Shown: piece after piece, positions 13,501-22,799 of the stretch
How positions within the stretch are numbered: position 1 is the first letter of the stretch
How the letters are laid out: each line of letters opens with the position of its first letter
DNA from: Ceratopteris richardii
Taxonomy: Eukaryota; Streptophyta; Polypodiopsida; Polypodiales; Pteridaceae
Length of the DNA: 64,000 nucleotides
Assembly (NCBI GenBank): GCA_020310875.1
Contig: CM035428.1
Location: 106,635,182 to 106,699,181 of the forward strand
Direction: 5' to 3'
The notes under the pieces: generated by a model
Database searches by the model: none
The model's input: only the letters and a program-made list of their open reading frames with translations
What the model was told of the DNA's origin: nothing
Made by a program: the position numbers and the translations under genes

Positions 13501-16500
13501 TATCAAATCAATAATACAATTAATTATAACAGAGCCTGCTGATGGTGGACATCTGTTGAGCTTGCAAGGTGCAGATGTTGGCATTGGATGCATAGGTGGT
13601 GCACAGGTTGCCATTGAGTGCACAGGTGGCTATTGGTGTTGCATAGGTAGTGCACAAGGTGTACTTGAAGTAATGGGAACCCTCTTGTAATAACTTCATT
13701 TTTCATGTACTATCTGGCTTGAAACCTTAGTCTTAGTAAGTAGTAACCGTATAAGCCCCCAAATTTTAAGGAAAAAACATGGAATAGTTGAACACATGTG
13801 AATGTATCTGCAGCCACCACAGCTCCAGCCTGTTCAGCTGGTACTCCAAGTTGTGGGGTCATTCAACAAGTGGCTCTAACAGAGCAATCCTAAGGAAGTA
13901 CAATAGCTTCGGCAGTATGTGCTCAGATTGGGATAGAGCGCACAAGAAGTGAGTTGCTTACACTTAGCCAGAAATCTTGGAAAAGTCAAAAAGGAATTGG
14001 GCAAAAAGGAGTAAGTGTGCTTATGCAAGTGCGTCCCGTTGGGACACACATTCTCCAGATACACTCCACATTCTACATTCTTGGCATCTTGGACACACTA
14101 CATTCTGACGTCCACTCTGTGTACCCGATAGTGGAGAACTTGGAAAGTTCGTTGTGTTGATTGGTGTTGTTGTTGCCACTTTGACGCTTTGGGTGGAGGC
14201 TTGAGTGCAAGGTTGCACAGCACCAAGTCTTGTGACCAAGACAGAAGCTGCTCGTGCATCCAGTACACTCTGTATTTTCAAGCATTAAGTTTGGTGTGCT
14301 TGGTTGTACTTCCCTATCTTTGCACTTTGGTGTCCTTTGTTGTACCTTCTCTTTTTGTACTCTAAGCTCCAACTCTTTAACCAAGGGATATGCCCTGTGT
14401 ACTTGTGGATCTTTGATTATATTGTGTAGGTGGAACTTGTGTATTGCATGATTCTCCATTCTTCAAGCTACACTCTGACACCCATCACTAAAGTTCCCCC
14501 AACAGGACCAAGATTGATTCCTCATGCTCATTTAGAAAGAGCACGCCTTGTATGTGCTCCTTCCATAGATCAAAACCATTACCTCCAAATTTCTTAATTT
14601 CCTAAAAACTGAAGCATCTATAATGCTTATTCTCCATAATGCCTTTGTAAACGAAAGATTAGGAAATAGACTCCTATTTAATAAATTACAGCTTTCTATA
14701 ATTACAGCAGGTCTACTTTCAGTCCAAGACTTTGCAAAAATGAGCACGAAGTGTATGGAGTTAATAGAGGAAGATGAAGCCCATAGTCTTAGTAATACGC
14801 ACAGAGAATGATAAGAAAAAGGCTGTATGTATATTTATGTGTTGAACTGAAGTCATGATGCACTTATATAGATTCGAAGGGTCCAGTCAGGAGTGCATAT
14901 GTGACATGAGATTCCTAACCTTCTTTGCTCACATCAGGTAGAAGATACCCAACAAGTAAGGTAACAACTATCAGTTCTTTAATGGTTTTCCATAAGTGAA
15001 CTTAGAGTTGTTCAAATGAAGTGAAAGCATCATCACTCACTTTTTGAAAACAATATAGCTTTCGATTTCTTTTTATCCTTGTAAGTGCAGGACTGTATTT
15101 ATTGCCTCATCATTCTATCTTATCTTCTCATTGCTTTTTCAGTATTCCAATCGACCCATACTGAGGTCAAAACAAAGTGAAAGCATCTTCATTCACTTTA
15201 TTGAGACAATTTAGCTTTTAAATTAACTTCTTATATCCCTGTAAGTGCGGGACTTTATTTATTGCCTCAGGAGTCTATCTTTTCTTCTCATTGCTTTTAT
15301 TCAAATGCTATATTCCATCAATAGGATCTCTCTGGCATATAAGCTTCCTAGCGAAAAATCATTCATCATACCTATTTAATGAAAGATTTAACCACTGTTA
15401 CCAAACCATTTTTTCATGTGTATATAACTGTGTAGTCATCAAGGACAAAGAATGTACGAGATTGGTTTCTTTCATGAAAAACTTTGTATTAGTGCTATTG
15501 ATGAAGAAAAAGTTGAAAACAAAAGAAAGAAAATTTTTGAGATGGAGAGTCTACAAGGAAGTGACATATTCATATCGGTTGAATAAAAAGGAGGAAGTGA
15601 CAATGGACATATTCATATTGGTCGAATAAAAAGGATATAAATAAAGATCTTGTACATATGAGAGAGATGGATGCTCATATCAGCTTCTATTTTTTTTTTC
15701 ACCTGAGTTTAAGACAGATATTTAAAATTGAGATAATTCTAACCATGGTTGACCCCATTACTAATGATGAAAACTAATTTTCATTACCAGTGATGGCATA
15801 TTAGAGAGGTTGCTCCATTGTAAATCAAGTCAACCATTCGCATGGCTCACAGTGCACAAGCATTATGTTGCTGGATTGAACTAATGGCCCATTTTAAGAA
15901 AATTGATTGAAGCTAAGTATTTATGTTAAAGATTCAAAAAATGGAAAATTTGAATTTCGGTAAAAGAGCAACAGTTGACCTTTCTTGGGATTATTTAGTT
16001 AAAACCAGAATGAACATTTACGATTGAGATGCTCAGATAAAAGCCCACCGTGTTTTATATTATGTAACTTTTTAGGCTTCACTAGAGAGCAGACCCATGT
16101 CTCATAAGCTTTGATGATGATGTATCATATGATCATATAAAAAAATTAAATCATGAAATGGTACTGGAGCAGTTTCTTTACTGTTATTGTGGCAAATTTT
16201 CATAAGGATGCACAACCACGATTTGATCACTGCAAATAGTTTGTTCATCAATGACAACATATGAATATATTATTAACTACACTTTCAGCAATACGCACCC
16301 TACCTTGGTGACAAATTAGGTTGATATGATCTAAAGTGCATGATTTGGACAGTCAGATAACCTAAAGAATATATCAGTGTTGACTTAACCTAAAGGATAT
16401 TAGTGTGAACTTTGATTAGAAAATAAGAGACCTCTATGTAATTATGAGTGGAACATAATCGAGTGGACAATCTTAAGCTACAAACTGAGCAATTACCTAC

Positions 16501-18592
16501 TTTGATCATTCAATATGTAATGCAAGCATAAAAACAAACATTGGTAAGTGCTACAATGATATTTACACACACGCACACACACACACACACACACATGTAG
16601 ATAATGCAAATTTATGATATTGTAAGCATTGAAAAACACTCATAAAGACTCCAGACAGTTTTAGAATTGTTAGAGAGCACCATCTTCAGAAATCATATTC
16701 AGATCTTTCAACAGTTGCTTTCGCATTTATGGCATGATAGGCAGCTATTGACACTTATCAATCAAACATTTATCTACACCTGACTTCTCCCAAGTGAATG
16801 ATTTGGAGCCTTCCTGGCAACAACAGCCCTTAATGGAAGCTCTACATCAGATATGCCACTCCCCCTGCATCATCCTGTATGGATTTCTTTACCAGCTCTG
16901 TGGACCTTTGCAGCCGCATAAAAAAGCCCTCTTGGGTCATCACACCTACCCTAATCCACACAGTAATATAAAGTTCTAGATTCCACGAAAAAAGAAGAAA
17001 CTTATTCTAAGCAAACGCCAAAATGATGTCTCAAAGGAAATAATAACAGCATTACACCAAATATGTATAACTTTGAGCTTGCCATTTTTTATGAGGCTTC
17101 CAATAACAAAGGTAATGAAATAAAGAACCAACAATGCTTGAAAGATGTGAATGTGAACATATAATGCCCCAACGCCTCCCATGCCCAGCCATAATAAGAA
17201 TAAAGACATTGATTGAGGAACAGACAATCTCTCACTTTGTGTGATTGAACTGAGATGTTCATGTACATTTCAATTGAGGATTCTTTGGAGCAGACTCACA
17301 CGCAACATATGCATCTTAAACCTTTTCTAGACACCCAAAAACCACAAAAGCTAAAATGTTTCAATGCCCCCTAGCTGGAATGGTTTTCGTGTGAAATAAT
17401 AATACATCAGAAATTAATTGATTATAAGGTTAAGCATGGAGTAGACACTACAATATTTTCAAAAATCAGCTGAAAAACCATTTTCATATAGCCATTAATT
17501 TTTAATATGTGATTGTTGGCATAGCTATCTACTGAAATGGTATCTGTTGAATGCCAGCACAAGCGATGAAGTTCGCACACCTGCACAATGTGTGCCATGT
17601 CCATTGCAATCATTCAACCCACCTCCATCACGGATGCCATCAAACCCATCAAGGCACCTACTTAAACGTCTTCCTCTTGAATCAGTCCTACCATCTTCAT
17701 ACCAAAAATCTCGATGAGTGCATCTGATTCCCTGTGCCATTTACGGATGTGCAATAAGGATATCTCTAAGATTGGCAGCAAGAAGCAGATCGAATGGACC
17801 TTTTTATATATATGTTCCTCCATACCGTATCCAAGACATATACGTGCACTCCATCACCGCTTGAGGACACATTGTATAGATTGTTCAGATCTTTTTCTCC
17901 AGGATTATGATCAATCCTATCCAATCCCCATGGTGGATCCTTCTGTGTAAGAGCAATTTTAACGATGCCTTCAATTTCAACATGATCGATGAAATTTGCC
18001 TCCGCTTGTACGAATTGAGCTAGATCATGCCCAGCGATATCCATAAGCATGCCCAGCCATACGTTTTTATATCTGGGAAAATGTGTGACTTTATACAATG
18101 TGAATCATGTATATTAGCATATGAATATCAAAAAACTGCGATACGCTACCTGTGAAGGCAAAATGCATGGTATAATTGCGCCCTATTACAGATGTGATCC
18201 AGCACCGTGGAATTCAGGTAATCTTTGAGTTTTATAAGGTACCTGAAAAAAATATATATTTCCATGTGATCGAAAGAAATGGGGAAAAAAGGACAATGCA
18301 TCAAAATACGTGAGGAAAAACACATGAAAACGAAAGAGCCTGGATAAAGAAGAGAAGGTTACCTACGAGGCGATGAGGGTTGGGAGAGGTTTGCGAATCC
18401 GCCGGGGGAGCGATAATCAGGAGGACAATTGTAAAGCTTTGGGGATCCTTTCGTGAAACGGCAATGGTTGTAGATGGCACTAGGATTATCTCCAAACGTA
18501 CGGCCTACAGGGGACATAGAAACAGCCTTATACGACCAGCAGCTCCAGCAGCAACAGAGGCAAAGCAGGGCGAACCCCTCCTTCGCCTCCAT
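1..18592 (-). CDS. Proteinase K-type subtilisin-like serine protease gene, ten exons, 3' end outside window
   Basis: A secreted endopeptidase of family S8. I joined exons 18592-18363, 18242-18150, 18072-17826, 17731-17581, 12062-11833, 11519-11373, 11219-11136, 10131-9849, 314-216 and 98-1. All junctions are GT-AG and in phase, giving 554 codons without a stop. Residues 1-25 form a Cys/Trp-rich hydrophobic signal peptide. About 77-155 is an I9-like propeptide. The mature domain starts near a WGLDRID motif. Catalytic residues are Asp189 (YVLDTG), His235 (GHGTHCAG), oxyanion Asn323 (AAAGN) and Ser388 (GTSMACPHV). After about 430 comes a beta-rich stretch, and exon 10 reads like the start of a pre-peptidase C-type domain (NPCGQY, SLPF). 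The HGTHCAG and SMACPHV forms are those of proteinase K rather than the usual angiosperm SBT enzymes. Exons 9 and 10 are joined across a 9.5-kb intron on phase agreement only, so they are less certain than exons 1-8. Confidence 0.85.
175..238 (-). repeat. 35-bp duplication carrying a splice donor
   Basis: Copies at 175-203 and 210-238 share the core ACCTG(C/T)ATCGAGGGATACA. On the gene strand each carries a CAG|GT(A/G)TGA donor, so exon 9 has two possible 5' splice sites 35 bases apart. Confidence 0.7.
216..314 (-). CDS. Candidate subtilase exon 9
   Basis: An open stretch between a polypyrimidine TTTTGCAG acceptor and the donor GTATGA. It reads [20 protein letters not shown]. Its phase (1 in, 1 out) fits exon 8 and exon 10. 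There is no family match I can name; assignment rests on phase, strand and the neighbouring exon. Confidence 0.5.
938..1020 (+). repeat. (CT)n microsatellite, about 83 bp
   Basis: Uninterrupted CT dinucleotides. The Arg-Glu and Leu-Ser ORFs over it are artefacts of the repeat. Confidence 0.98.
1282..1445 (+). repeat. Degenerate interstitial telomere-type repeats (C-rich strand)
   Basis: Many imperfect units of CCCTAA and AACCCTAA, spaced by CCAACCCAAAA. This is related to the plant telomere repeat (CCCTAAA on this strand) but diverged. It lies between two CT tracts and directly before the LINE. Confidence 0.75.
1499..1529 (+). repeat. (CT)n microsatellite, about 31 bp
   Basis: Second CT tract, directly before the LINE ORF1 start. 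Confidence 0.97.
1538..2380 (+). pseudogene. LINE ORF1 remnant
   Basis: Starts [17 protein letters not shown]. It is followed by an E/K-rich coiled coil (about 1650-1970) and, in shifted frame, [17 protein letters not shown]. Further on, [16 protein letters not shown] and [11 protein letters not shown] match the C-terminal region of LINE ORF1 or transposase_22-like proteins. Several stops. Confidence 0.65.
2385..3090 (+). pseudogene. LINE apurinic-type endonuclease remnant
   Basis: [20 protein letters not shown] and [17 protein letters not shown] at about 2420-2565 match the opening of the LINE exonuclease/endonuclease fold, in which Asn and Glu are metal-binding. The rest is broken by stops. 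Confidence 0.75.
3095..4340 (+). pseudogene. LINE reverse transcriptase remnant
   Basis: Three frames together give [39 protein letters not shown] and a YADD catalytic box at 3833-3844. After that comes [14 protein letters not shown] and, near 4195-4230, [11 protein letters not shown]. These are the standard RT blocks in order; frameshifts lie near 3370, 3660 and 3850. Confidence 0.85.
4344..5890 (-). pseudogene. pol: Gypsy-A reverse transcriptase and RNase H, broken
   Basis: Fragments in order are [40 protein letters not shown] with [14 protein letters not shown], then FVDDLLLYS (RT catalytic box, Phe for Tyr), [39 protein letters not shown] (RNase H), and finally [16 protein letters not shown]. 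Frame changes fall near 5375-5490 and 5030-5095. Integrase is missing. Confidence 0.88.
5915..6685 (-). CDS. pro: Gypsy-A zinc knuckle and aspartic protease
   Basis: A 256-codon frame. Near residue 40 is a nucleocapsid-like [13 protein letters not shown], one residue shorter than the usual CX2CX4HX4C. At about 100-125, [15 protein letters not shown] is the retropepsin active site (DTG), followed by a typical beta-sheet region. The final 30 residues ([15 protein letters not shown]) look non-homologous. Confidence 0.8.
   Translation of the reverse strand: MHMIKSDADGKRKVSSLTQRAYNKSILTPQQKEKVMKERLCYGCLGKHVLKECPKSPIVAMTVTKKVPTLPDAVPSPVEEKGYLFPDTDIIVMRGLVEGQLVKVLFDTGLTHNVISSPLVKRLHLQIVPSECTYTVELADGKGAETWDQRVFDLSIQIQSYEERLDFEIGRLARFNVVLSKKWHARKRLVIDFASHVYQFEHERRQLLIRGEQDLQEIRLVNATKLLKIDCRFIYFLYFVHSSCIMMDSWSHGDSS
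6746..7474 (-). CDS. gag: Gypsy-A Gag (retrotransposon gag, PF03732 type)
   Basis: A 242-codon open frame. After an acidic N-terminus it shows [59 protein letters not shown] and YTDKYIEVL, the conserved helices of Gypsy capsid. The zinc knuckle follows in the next frame. Stops separate it from the protease, so the polyprotein is broken. Confidence 0.85.
   Translation of the reverse strand: MSNRIASLESILRDIFVHVSGSKKEEDVPELDLPVDAPDEPPALEIPRDRILVGEAGWLLQDLKLPRYHGSTSARAAHAIVQWLSKWEQCFRLCHIVDDRHKIQQARYNLMDVAHRWWCKIEQDKKEPKTWEHFKILFYNNFVPPDERSRVLETWFFIGQKNQTVQEYTDKYIEVLLKVPDTIPEFLQVHKFILGLKETIRHLMRKERCQSLAQAMEMALVYEDGHRGTGFQVQRSSWSKVS
7475..8876 (-). other. Gypsy-A leader, non-coding
   Basis: About 1.4 kb between PBS and gag with no supported ORF. 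It contains a run of G at about 8735-8753 on the plus strand (C-rich on the element's sense strand). Confidence 0.6.
8877..8890 (-). other. Gypsy-A primer-binding site (tRNA-Met type)
   Basis: Minus strand ATTGGTACCAGAGC, one base off the common plant Met-tRNA PBS ATTGGTATCAGAGC, directly next to the LTR. Confidence 0.8.
8891..9089 (-). repeat. Gypsy-A 5' LTR, about 199 bp
   Basis: On the minus strand it begins TGTGAGGGAC and ends CTTTCTCACA, giving inverted TGTGAG/CTCACA ends. Inside is a TATA-like GGGTATATATGG about 55 bp before the 3' end. The inner border is fixed by the PBS; the outer border is by the terminal motif only. Confidence 0.65.
9401..9423 (+). repeat. (TG)n microsatellite
   Basis: About eleven TG units within a wider TG-rich stretch. 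Confidence 0.9.
9849..10131 (-). CDS. Subtilase exon 8: end of catalytic domain and beta-rich extension
   Basis: Starts with [12 protein letters not shown], the helix after the catalytic Ser in this family. After about 35 residues it becomes [16 protein letters not shown] and [16 protein letters not shown], a pattern typical of extracellular beta-sandwich modules. I end it at the donor GTGAGC (phase 1). Without splicing, the frame would stop at 9838 after IGEQ, so a short isoform is possible. Confidence 0.75.
11136..11219 (-). CDS. Subtilase exon 7: catalytic Ser
   Basis: Exactly 28 codons: [12 protein letters not shown], then [12 protein letters not shown], which holds the nucleophile Ser388. 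Phase 0 on both sides. Confidence 0.92.
11275..11371 (-). repeat. 35-bp tandem repeat at the exon 6 splice donor, 2.8 copies
   Basis: Copies begin at 11275, 11310 and 11345, each CAATATCACAGCCTT(C/T)(G/A)CAC followed by TTCCATA. The copy next to exon 6 includes the donor; the two inner copies have lost the GT, reading AATATGG instead of GGTATGG. Confidence 0.85.
11373..11519 (-). CDS. Subtilase exon 6: oxyanion-hole Asn
   Basis: Encodes 49 residues starting VAAAGN (oxyanion Asn323). It continues with [14 protein letters not shown] and [13 protein letters not shown], the usual strand order of the subtilase core. The donor GTATGG lies at the edge of a 35-bp tandem repeat in the following intron. 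Confidence 0.9.
11833..12062 (-). CDS. Subtilase exon 5: substrate-binding core
   Basis: Reads on from the His box ([14 protein letters not shown]), then the helix [11 protein letters not shown] and the strand PAVLSMSI. These match the S1-pocket wall of subtilases. It ends at NTTGIVA before a GTAAGT donor. The stretch where other family members have a VLD motif reads [10 protein letters not shown] here. Confidence 0.88.
15020..15299 (+). repeat. Diverged tandem duplication, unit about 156 bp
   Basis: Both copies run from AGTGAAAGCATC through GTAAGTGC(A/G)GGACT and TTTATTGCCTCA to CTTCTCATTGCTTTT. Confidence 0.8.
16565..16595 (+). repeat. (AC)n microsatellite
   Basis: About 15 AC units with one G interruption. 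Confidence 0.95.
17581..17731 (-). CDS. Subtilase exon 4: catalytic His
   Basis: Continues the Asp box with Gly191 and ends in GHGTHCA, the catalytic His box. Between them is a longer, Arg/Asp/Gly-rich loop with extra Cys residues than in fungal proteinase K. Ends in phase 1 at donor GTGTGC. Confidence 0.88.
17826..18072 (-). CDS. Subtilase exon 3: end of propeptide, catalytic Asp
   Basis: Finishes the I9-like propeptide ([16 protein letters not shown]). It then enters the mature enzyme with [10 protein letters not shown] and ends at VHVYVLDT, the catalytic Asp box. The donor is GTATGG, directly after the codon for Thr190. Confidence 0.85.
18150..18242 (-). CDS. Subtilase exon 2: propeptide, first half
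   Basis: The acceptor is a strong polypyrimidine-CAG. It reads [16 protein letters not shown], the opening strand and helix pattern of a peptidase inhibitor I9 propeptide. Phase 2 on both sides matches exons 1 and 3. Confidence 0.7.
18363..18592 (-). CDS. Subtilase exon 1: signal peptide and start of pro-region
   Basis: Starts at ATG 18592 and encodes residues 1-76 plus two bases. The first 25 residues are a short acidic/basic start followed by a Leu/Cys/Trp-rich hydrophobic run, consistent with secretion. The rest ([17 protein letters not shown]) is not conserved in any family I recognise. The donor is GTAACC at 18362. No clear TATA box is visible upstream. Confidence 0.75.
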
Positions 18593-19438
18593 TGCGCCAC
18601 CCTCGTTATCTCATCATCAACCCCTTGAAATAATAAACAGATCATATGCCATGCACGTTCCAGGTTCGACTTCAAATTTGAAAATTCAAATCCTCGTTTC
18701 GACCAAAAAAGTTTCCGACATGATGTCAAGGAAACAACTCATCACTACGGAAATGAGTCCGTGAATTGATCACGTGCACTTCTCTGTAATGCGCACACCT
18801 TCCATGCATCAGTTAACATCATTTTTTTTTCTTTTTTCATTAAGAGGAAATTCAGCTGAAGCCTAATCTCTATTATCTTGAATATTATTGAAAGAACAAT
18901 TATACAAGTGAACGGCATAGTACCCATGGGACCCCTCATATCCTACAACGCAGGGGTTAGATTGCCGAAGCTGCAAACACTAAAAAAGGGCTGATCGAAG
19001 GCATTTAGTATGAATGGCCAGAAGACATTACAATTGGTCACATAAAATGGTCGAATTGGCCCATATATGTTTAGTAACCCGAAGAGGGGTAGAGCTCACA
19101 ACCTCTGTCTCATGAGTTGGGAGTTCAATTCACACACAGAGAAAGAAATGATGAAAACAAACCAATTTGGCCAGTTTCCATCAATTCTTTGTGTGAGTTG
19201 ATACATTTATTTGTGTTTTAATTGCACACAACTTCAATAAATCATTTTCATAGTTTCTTTCATCGAAGTATGTATATACACACACACATTAGAAGAAACT
19301 TTAAAAAGCTAAGAGTTTAGGCTCAAATTTTTAGTAGGCAAATATGCATACTTATGCTCCACATGTACTCTTATAGGATTCACAGAATAAGTGTGATCAA
19401 GATTCATATCAAGAATCAAGACATATAATTGAGACGAA
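18593..19438. other. Upstream region of the subtilase, nothing recognised
   Basis: About 850 bases between the subtilase start and the Copia-1 remnant. The subtilase promoter should lie here, but I see no clear TATA box or conserved site. Confidence 0.4.
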
Positions 19439-20861
19439 TCATACTTGAGCTTTTGGCATCAAGTGCATTAATTGAAGCAATATTTCTTTGAATCTGCATG
19501 AGCTAGTTCCTAAATACATTGTTGTTCTATGCATATCTTCCCTTGACCAAGATATGCATGAGCTATCAAGCATGAAGCAAAAACTACTGGTGGACATATA
19601 TAGGAGTGTCATAGAAACCAACCGAGTTTGAGTAAAAAAAAAAAGCATGTAAATCTAGTGATAATGATCCACCCTTGGGATAAAACAATTCAAGTAATCG
19701 GGTATCACTCAAGTAGCGAAAGATGTGCCGCTTAACCACTTGCCAATGCTTGACACTTTAGCAATGCATAAACCTGCTCATCTATGAGACAACAAACTGA
19801 ATATCAAGCCAAGTTTTGCATAAGTAAATCAAGCATCCAATAGCTTGCTGATAGAGAACAATATCAAATGCATCTCCAACATCATGAAGACTCAATCGTA
19901 AACCTCTTTCTGTAAGAGTGGTAAGAGATATGCAATCTTCAAGGCCAAAACATTGCAATAATGTGTCAATATATTTTGTTTGACACAAAGCTATTCCCCC
20001 ATCAACTTGCATAAACTCAATGCCCAAATAATGATGCAAATGCCCCAAATCTTACATCTCAAAAGAGGCATGCAAATCAACCTTAAATTCAGCAAGATGC
20101 TTCTCATTAGGACTAGTGAGCAACATGTCACCAACATATACAATGATGATAAGAAGTACATCATTTGCACCCTTAACATTTAAGATGATGTTAGTTGGGT
20201 TGTTCACAAAACTATGTGCAATCAAGTAGGCATGTATCTTTTCATACCAAGCATGTGATGCTTGCTTCAAACCATATAATGCCTTTTTCATCTTGCACAC
20301 TTTGTTTTCATTTCCTTTCTATACCAAACCACGAGGCTGAAATACATACACTTCTTCATGTAAGTCACCATCCAGAAATACACATTTAATGTCAAACTGA
20401 TGTACATTCCAACCATGATGAGTTGCAAGTGCATAGATGCTATGAATGGTGGTGATTCGGCATGTGGGAGCAAAGGTCTCATCAAAATCACTTCCTCTCT
20501 CTTGAGCATAACCTTTTGCAACAAGCCTAGCCTTATACTTGTTAACTGTTCCATCAAGTTTACGTTTTAGCTTGTATACTCTTTTAGTGCCAATGGCCTT
20601 TTTTATTGGAGGCAAATCACATAAAGACCAAGCATCATTCTTCATAATAGCATCATATTTTGATTGCATAGAAGGCATCCAATTTTTTGAATCTTGCGCT
20701 TCATCAAAAGAAACAAGATCATTCTCATCACAAAGACTAGAGGCAGGCATTGCATAGCAATCTGATGCAAAAGAATCACTATGAGAGCTTGAAGGAGTAT
20801 GATATGACAAAAGTGCATCTAACTTGCTATCTCTCAAAGTCTGCACCATCCATTTAGGCAT
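19439..20861 (-). pseudogene. Copia-1 reverse transcriptase and RNase H fragment
   Basis: Contains GTKRVYKLKRKLDGTVNKYK, ARLVAKGYAQERGSDFDE, CKMKKALYGLKQASHAWYEK and, at the active site, VYVGDMLLTSP. The usual YVDD is changed to YVGD, so the enzyme would be dead even without its stops. Ends in SFCFMLDSSCISWSR (RNase H). Confidence 0.88.
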
Positions 20862-21199
20862 AGTTTTGCCCTCTCTATATCAGCCCTCTCATCATCAAGT
20901 TCATCATGTAAATCCGCATCATCATGTGGAACAAGTAAAGGCTGAGAAATTATCTCACTTGGATGAGCACTTGACCGTCCACTTGTAAAAAGAGGCAGCA
21001 AACTTCAAAGTGTCATACACATCTGTAGAGCTAATTGAAGTCTCCTTGGTACATGAAAGTAATGGTTGAATTGCATTTCCTTAAAATCAACATCATGGCT
21101 AACCAAAAATGTTTAATCTGTGGATGATACAAATGATAGCATTTGCTTTCAGAACTGTACCCAACCAAAATACATTTCTCTCCTTTATCATCCAAATTC

Positions 21200-21529
21200 C
21201 TACATTGTTTGTTCAAACACTAATGCATATGCCAGACAACCAAAGAGATGTAGATAAGCAACATATGGCTTATGACCATGCCAAGCCTCATATGGAGTGA
21301 AAGATTGCAGTGCTTTGTTGGGACACCTATTAAGTACATATGCTGCACACATGACAACCTCAAGCAAAAAGCTATGGATTAAAGCCTGAATTTTGACCAT
21401 ACACATCACCATCTCCATGAGAGACCTATTCTTTCTTTCTACAACTCCATTTTTTTGAGGTGTATATGGCACTATACATTGATGTTTTATCCCACACTTA
21501 GCCAAAAATGCATTAAAATCAGAAGACAT
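21200..21529 (-). pseudogene. Copia-1 integrase core fragment
   Basis: CIVPYTPQKNGVVERKNRSL holds the third catalytic acid (Glu of VVERKN), followed by MCAAYVLNRCPNKAL. The first two catalytic Asp are in the decayed stretch 21530-21800. Confidence 0.85.
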
Positions 21530-21810
21530 GTATCCCCCCCTCGATCAAAATGGGGGTGGCCAATTTACATACTGATAGCTTTTTATCCATAAAAAAACTA
21601 TTTGAAGTACACAGACACTTTGGAATTCATTTTTAATGGATACAACCATGCATGCCTAGAGAAATCATCAATGAAAGTCACTAAGTAAAGGTAGTTCCCA
21701 AAAGAAGGTGTCTGCATAAAACCACATATATCACTATGAACATGTTGCAATTTATGGGTAGCTCAAACTGAACCATCTTTAGGGAAGGAATAATGCTACA
21801 TTTCAAATTT

Positions 21811-22258
21811 CTATAGCCGTAGCAAACTAGCAAAATTCAGATGACCAAGGTGTGCATGCCAAAGTTTTGCATCTGGGATAGCTTGAGAACCTTGAAATAC
21901 ACATGTTGAATCATGCAAAAATTTTGCATAGTCTATGTGCTTATATAACCCACGACATAAAATGCTAGAAGCAATAATAACATCTCCATTTGAGAGATCA
22001 TTAATTGTACATCTATCGTCAGTGAATTTGACAACCACGCCAATCTTGGCTAATGACAAAACGGACAACTGATTTTTCTTGATCCCTGATACATACAAAG
22101 CATTTGATAATGTGAAAGAACTACCATCAATAGTAGTCAAAATGATATGACCAACTCCCATTATGGGAAAAGAGGAGTTGTTAGTGCATGTTATAGTATT
22201 CCATGTAGGCACATGCTCAAGTGTATTGAAGAAACTACACTGTGAGGTAATATATTTG
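21811..22258 (-). pseudogene. Copia-1 protease tail and GAG-pre-integrase
   Basis: Reads QCSFFNTLEHVPTWNTITC, SFTLSNALYVSGIKKNQLSV and ends KLWHAHLGHLNFASLLRL, the HxxxGHxN zinc-binding start of Copia integrase. The upstream protease half (DSGATK) is now 5 kb away at 27488. Confidence 0.85.
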
Positions 22259-22488
22259 TGTTGATATATTTCGATAGTGATGTGTGTGAACACACTTAGG
22301 CCTACTTGGGAACTTTTCTCCTCTTTAGGAGGTTGTTTCCCTTGATTTGTATATATGCCTATAACCCTAATGGGTTACTTATTCTTGCACATTCACTTGG
22401 TAATACATTCAATATTGTGTGTTGTGCTTCAAGCTTCTTCTTCTTCCTTCTGTTGTTTGGGTGCTTTTGCAAAACTCAAACTCCAACT
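22259..22488 (+). repeat. Copia-2 5' LTR
   Basis: Starts TGTTGATATATTTCGATAGT and ends near CTCAAACTCCAAC. Contains TTGTATATATGCC, a TATA-like site. A weak tRNA-Met-like PBS (ATCGATATCATCG) follows. Confidence 0.85.
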
Positions 22489-22799
22489 ATCGATATCATC
22501 GTAGGTCACTGCTTTATCTAGGGCATCATTAACACCCCCTCCCCCCATCACACTCTCAATATTGCACGAAAATTGGTGAGCATGCTAGGGTGATTAGGAA
22601 GAAATCATGATCTTAGATCATTTTGACCTCCGAACACACTGTTGTAGTGCTTGTGCAAGCGATTTCATCCTTTTGTGCCAAACATGTATACAGGTTTTGG
22701 TTGGTGAATGCAAGCACCTCAAAGTTTGCTACATGTTTAGCAGACACGACATGGTGGTTCTATTCAAATTTTCAAGATACAATCATTTTTAAGGTATTT

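Larger units (their letters stand above)
12063..17580 (-). other. Subtilase intron 4, about 5.5 kb, no coding sequence
   Basis: No transposon protein or host exon is recognised. It contains a roughly 156-bp direct duplication (about 15020-15140 and 15175-15299), a CA microsatellite at 16565-16595, and short imperfect repeats of GGTGGTGCACAGG type near 13540-13660. Confidence 0.6.
19439..22258 (-). mobile_element. Copia-1, 3' portion (host of the nested Copia-2)
   Basis: Minus-strand order is protease end and GAG-pre-integrase (22258-21811), integrase (21529-21200), RT (20861-19780) and part of RNase H (to 19439). It is interrupted at 22258 by Copia-2 and continues at 27488. The left end stops inside RNase H; no LTR is found there. 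Many stops. Confidence 0.88.

Noticed and set aside
17714..18764. Plus-strand ORFs over the first subtilase exons
   Set aside because: They are antisense shadows; the minus strand has the protease motifs and splice sites.
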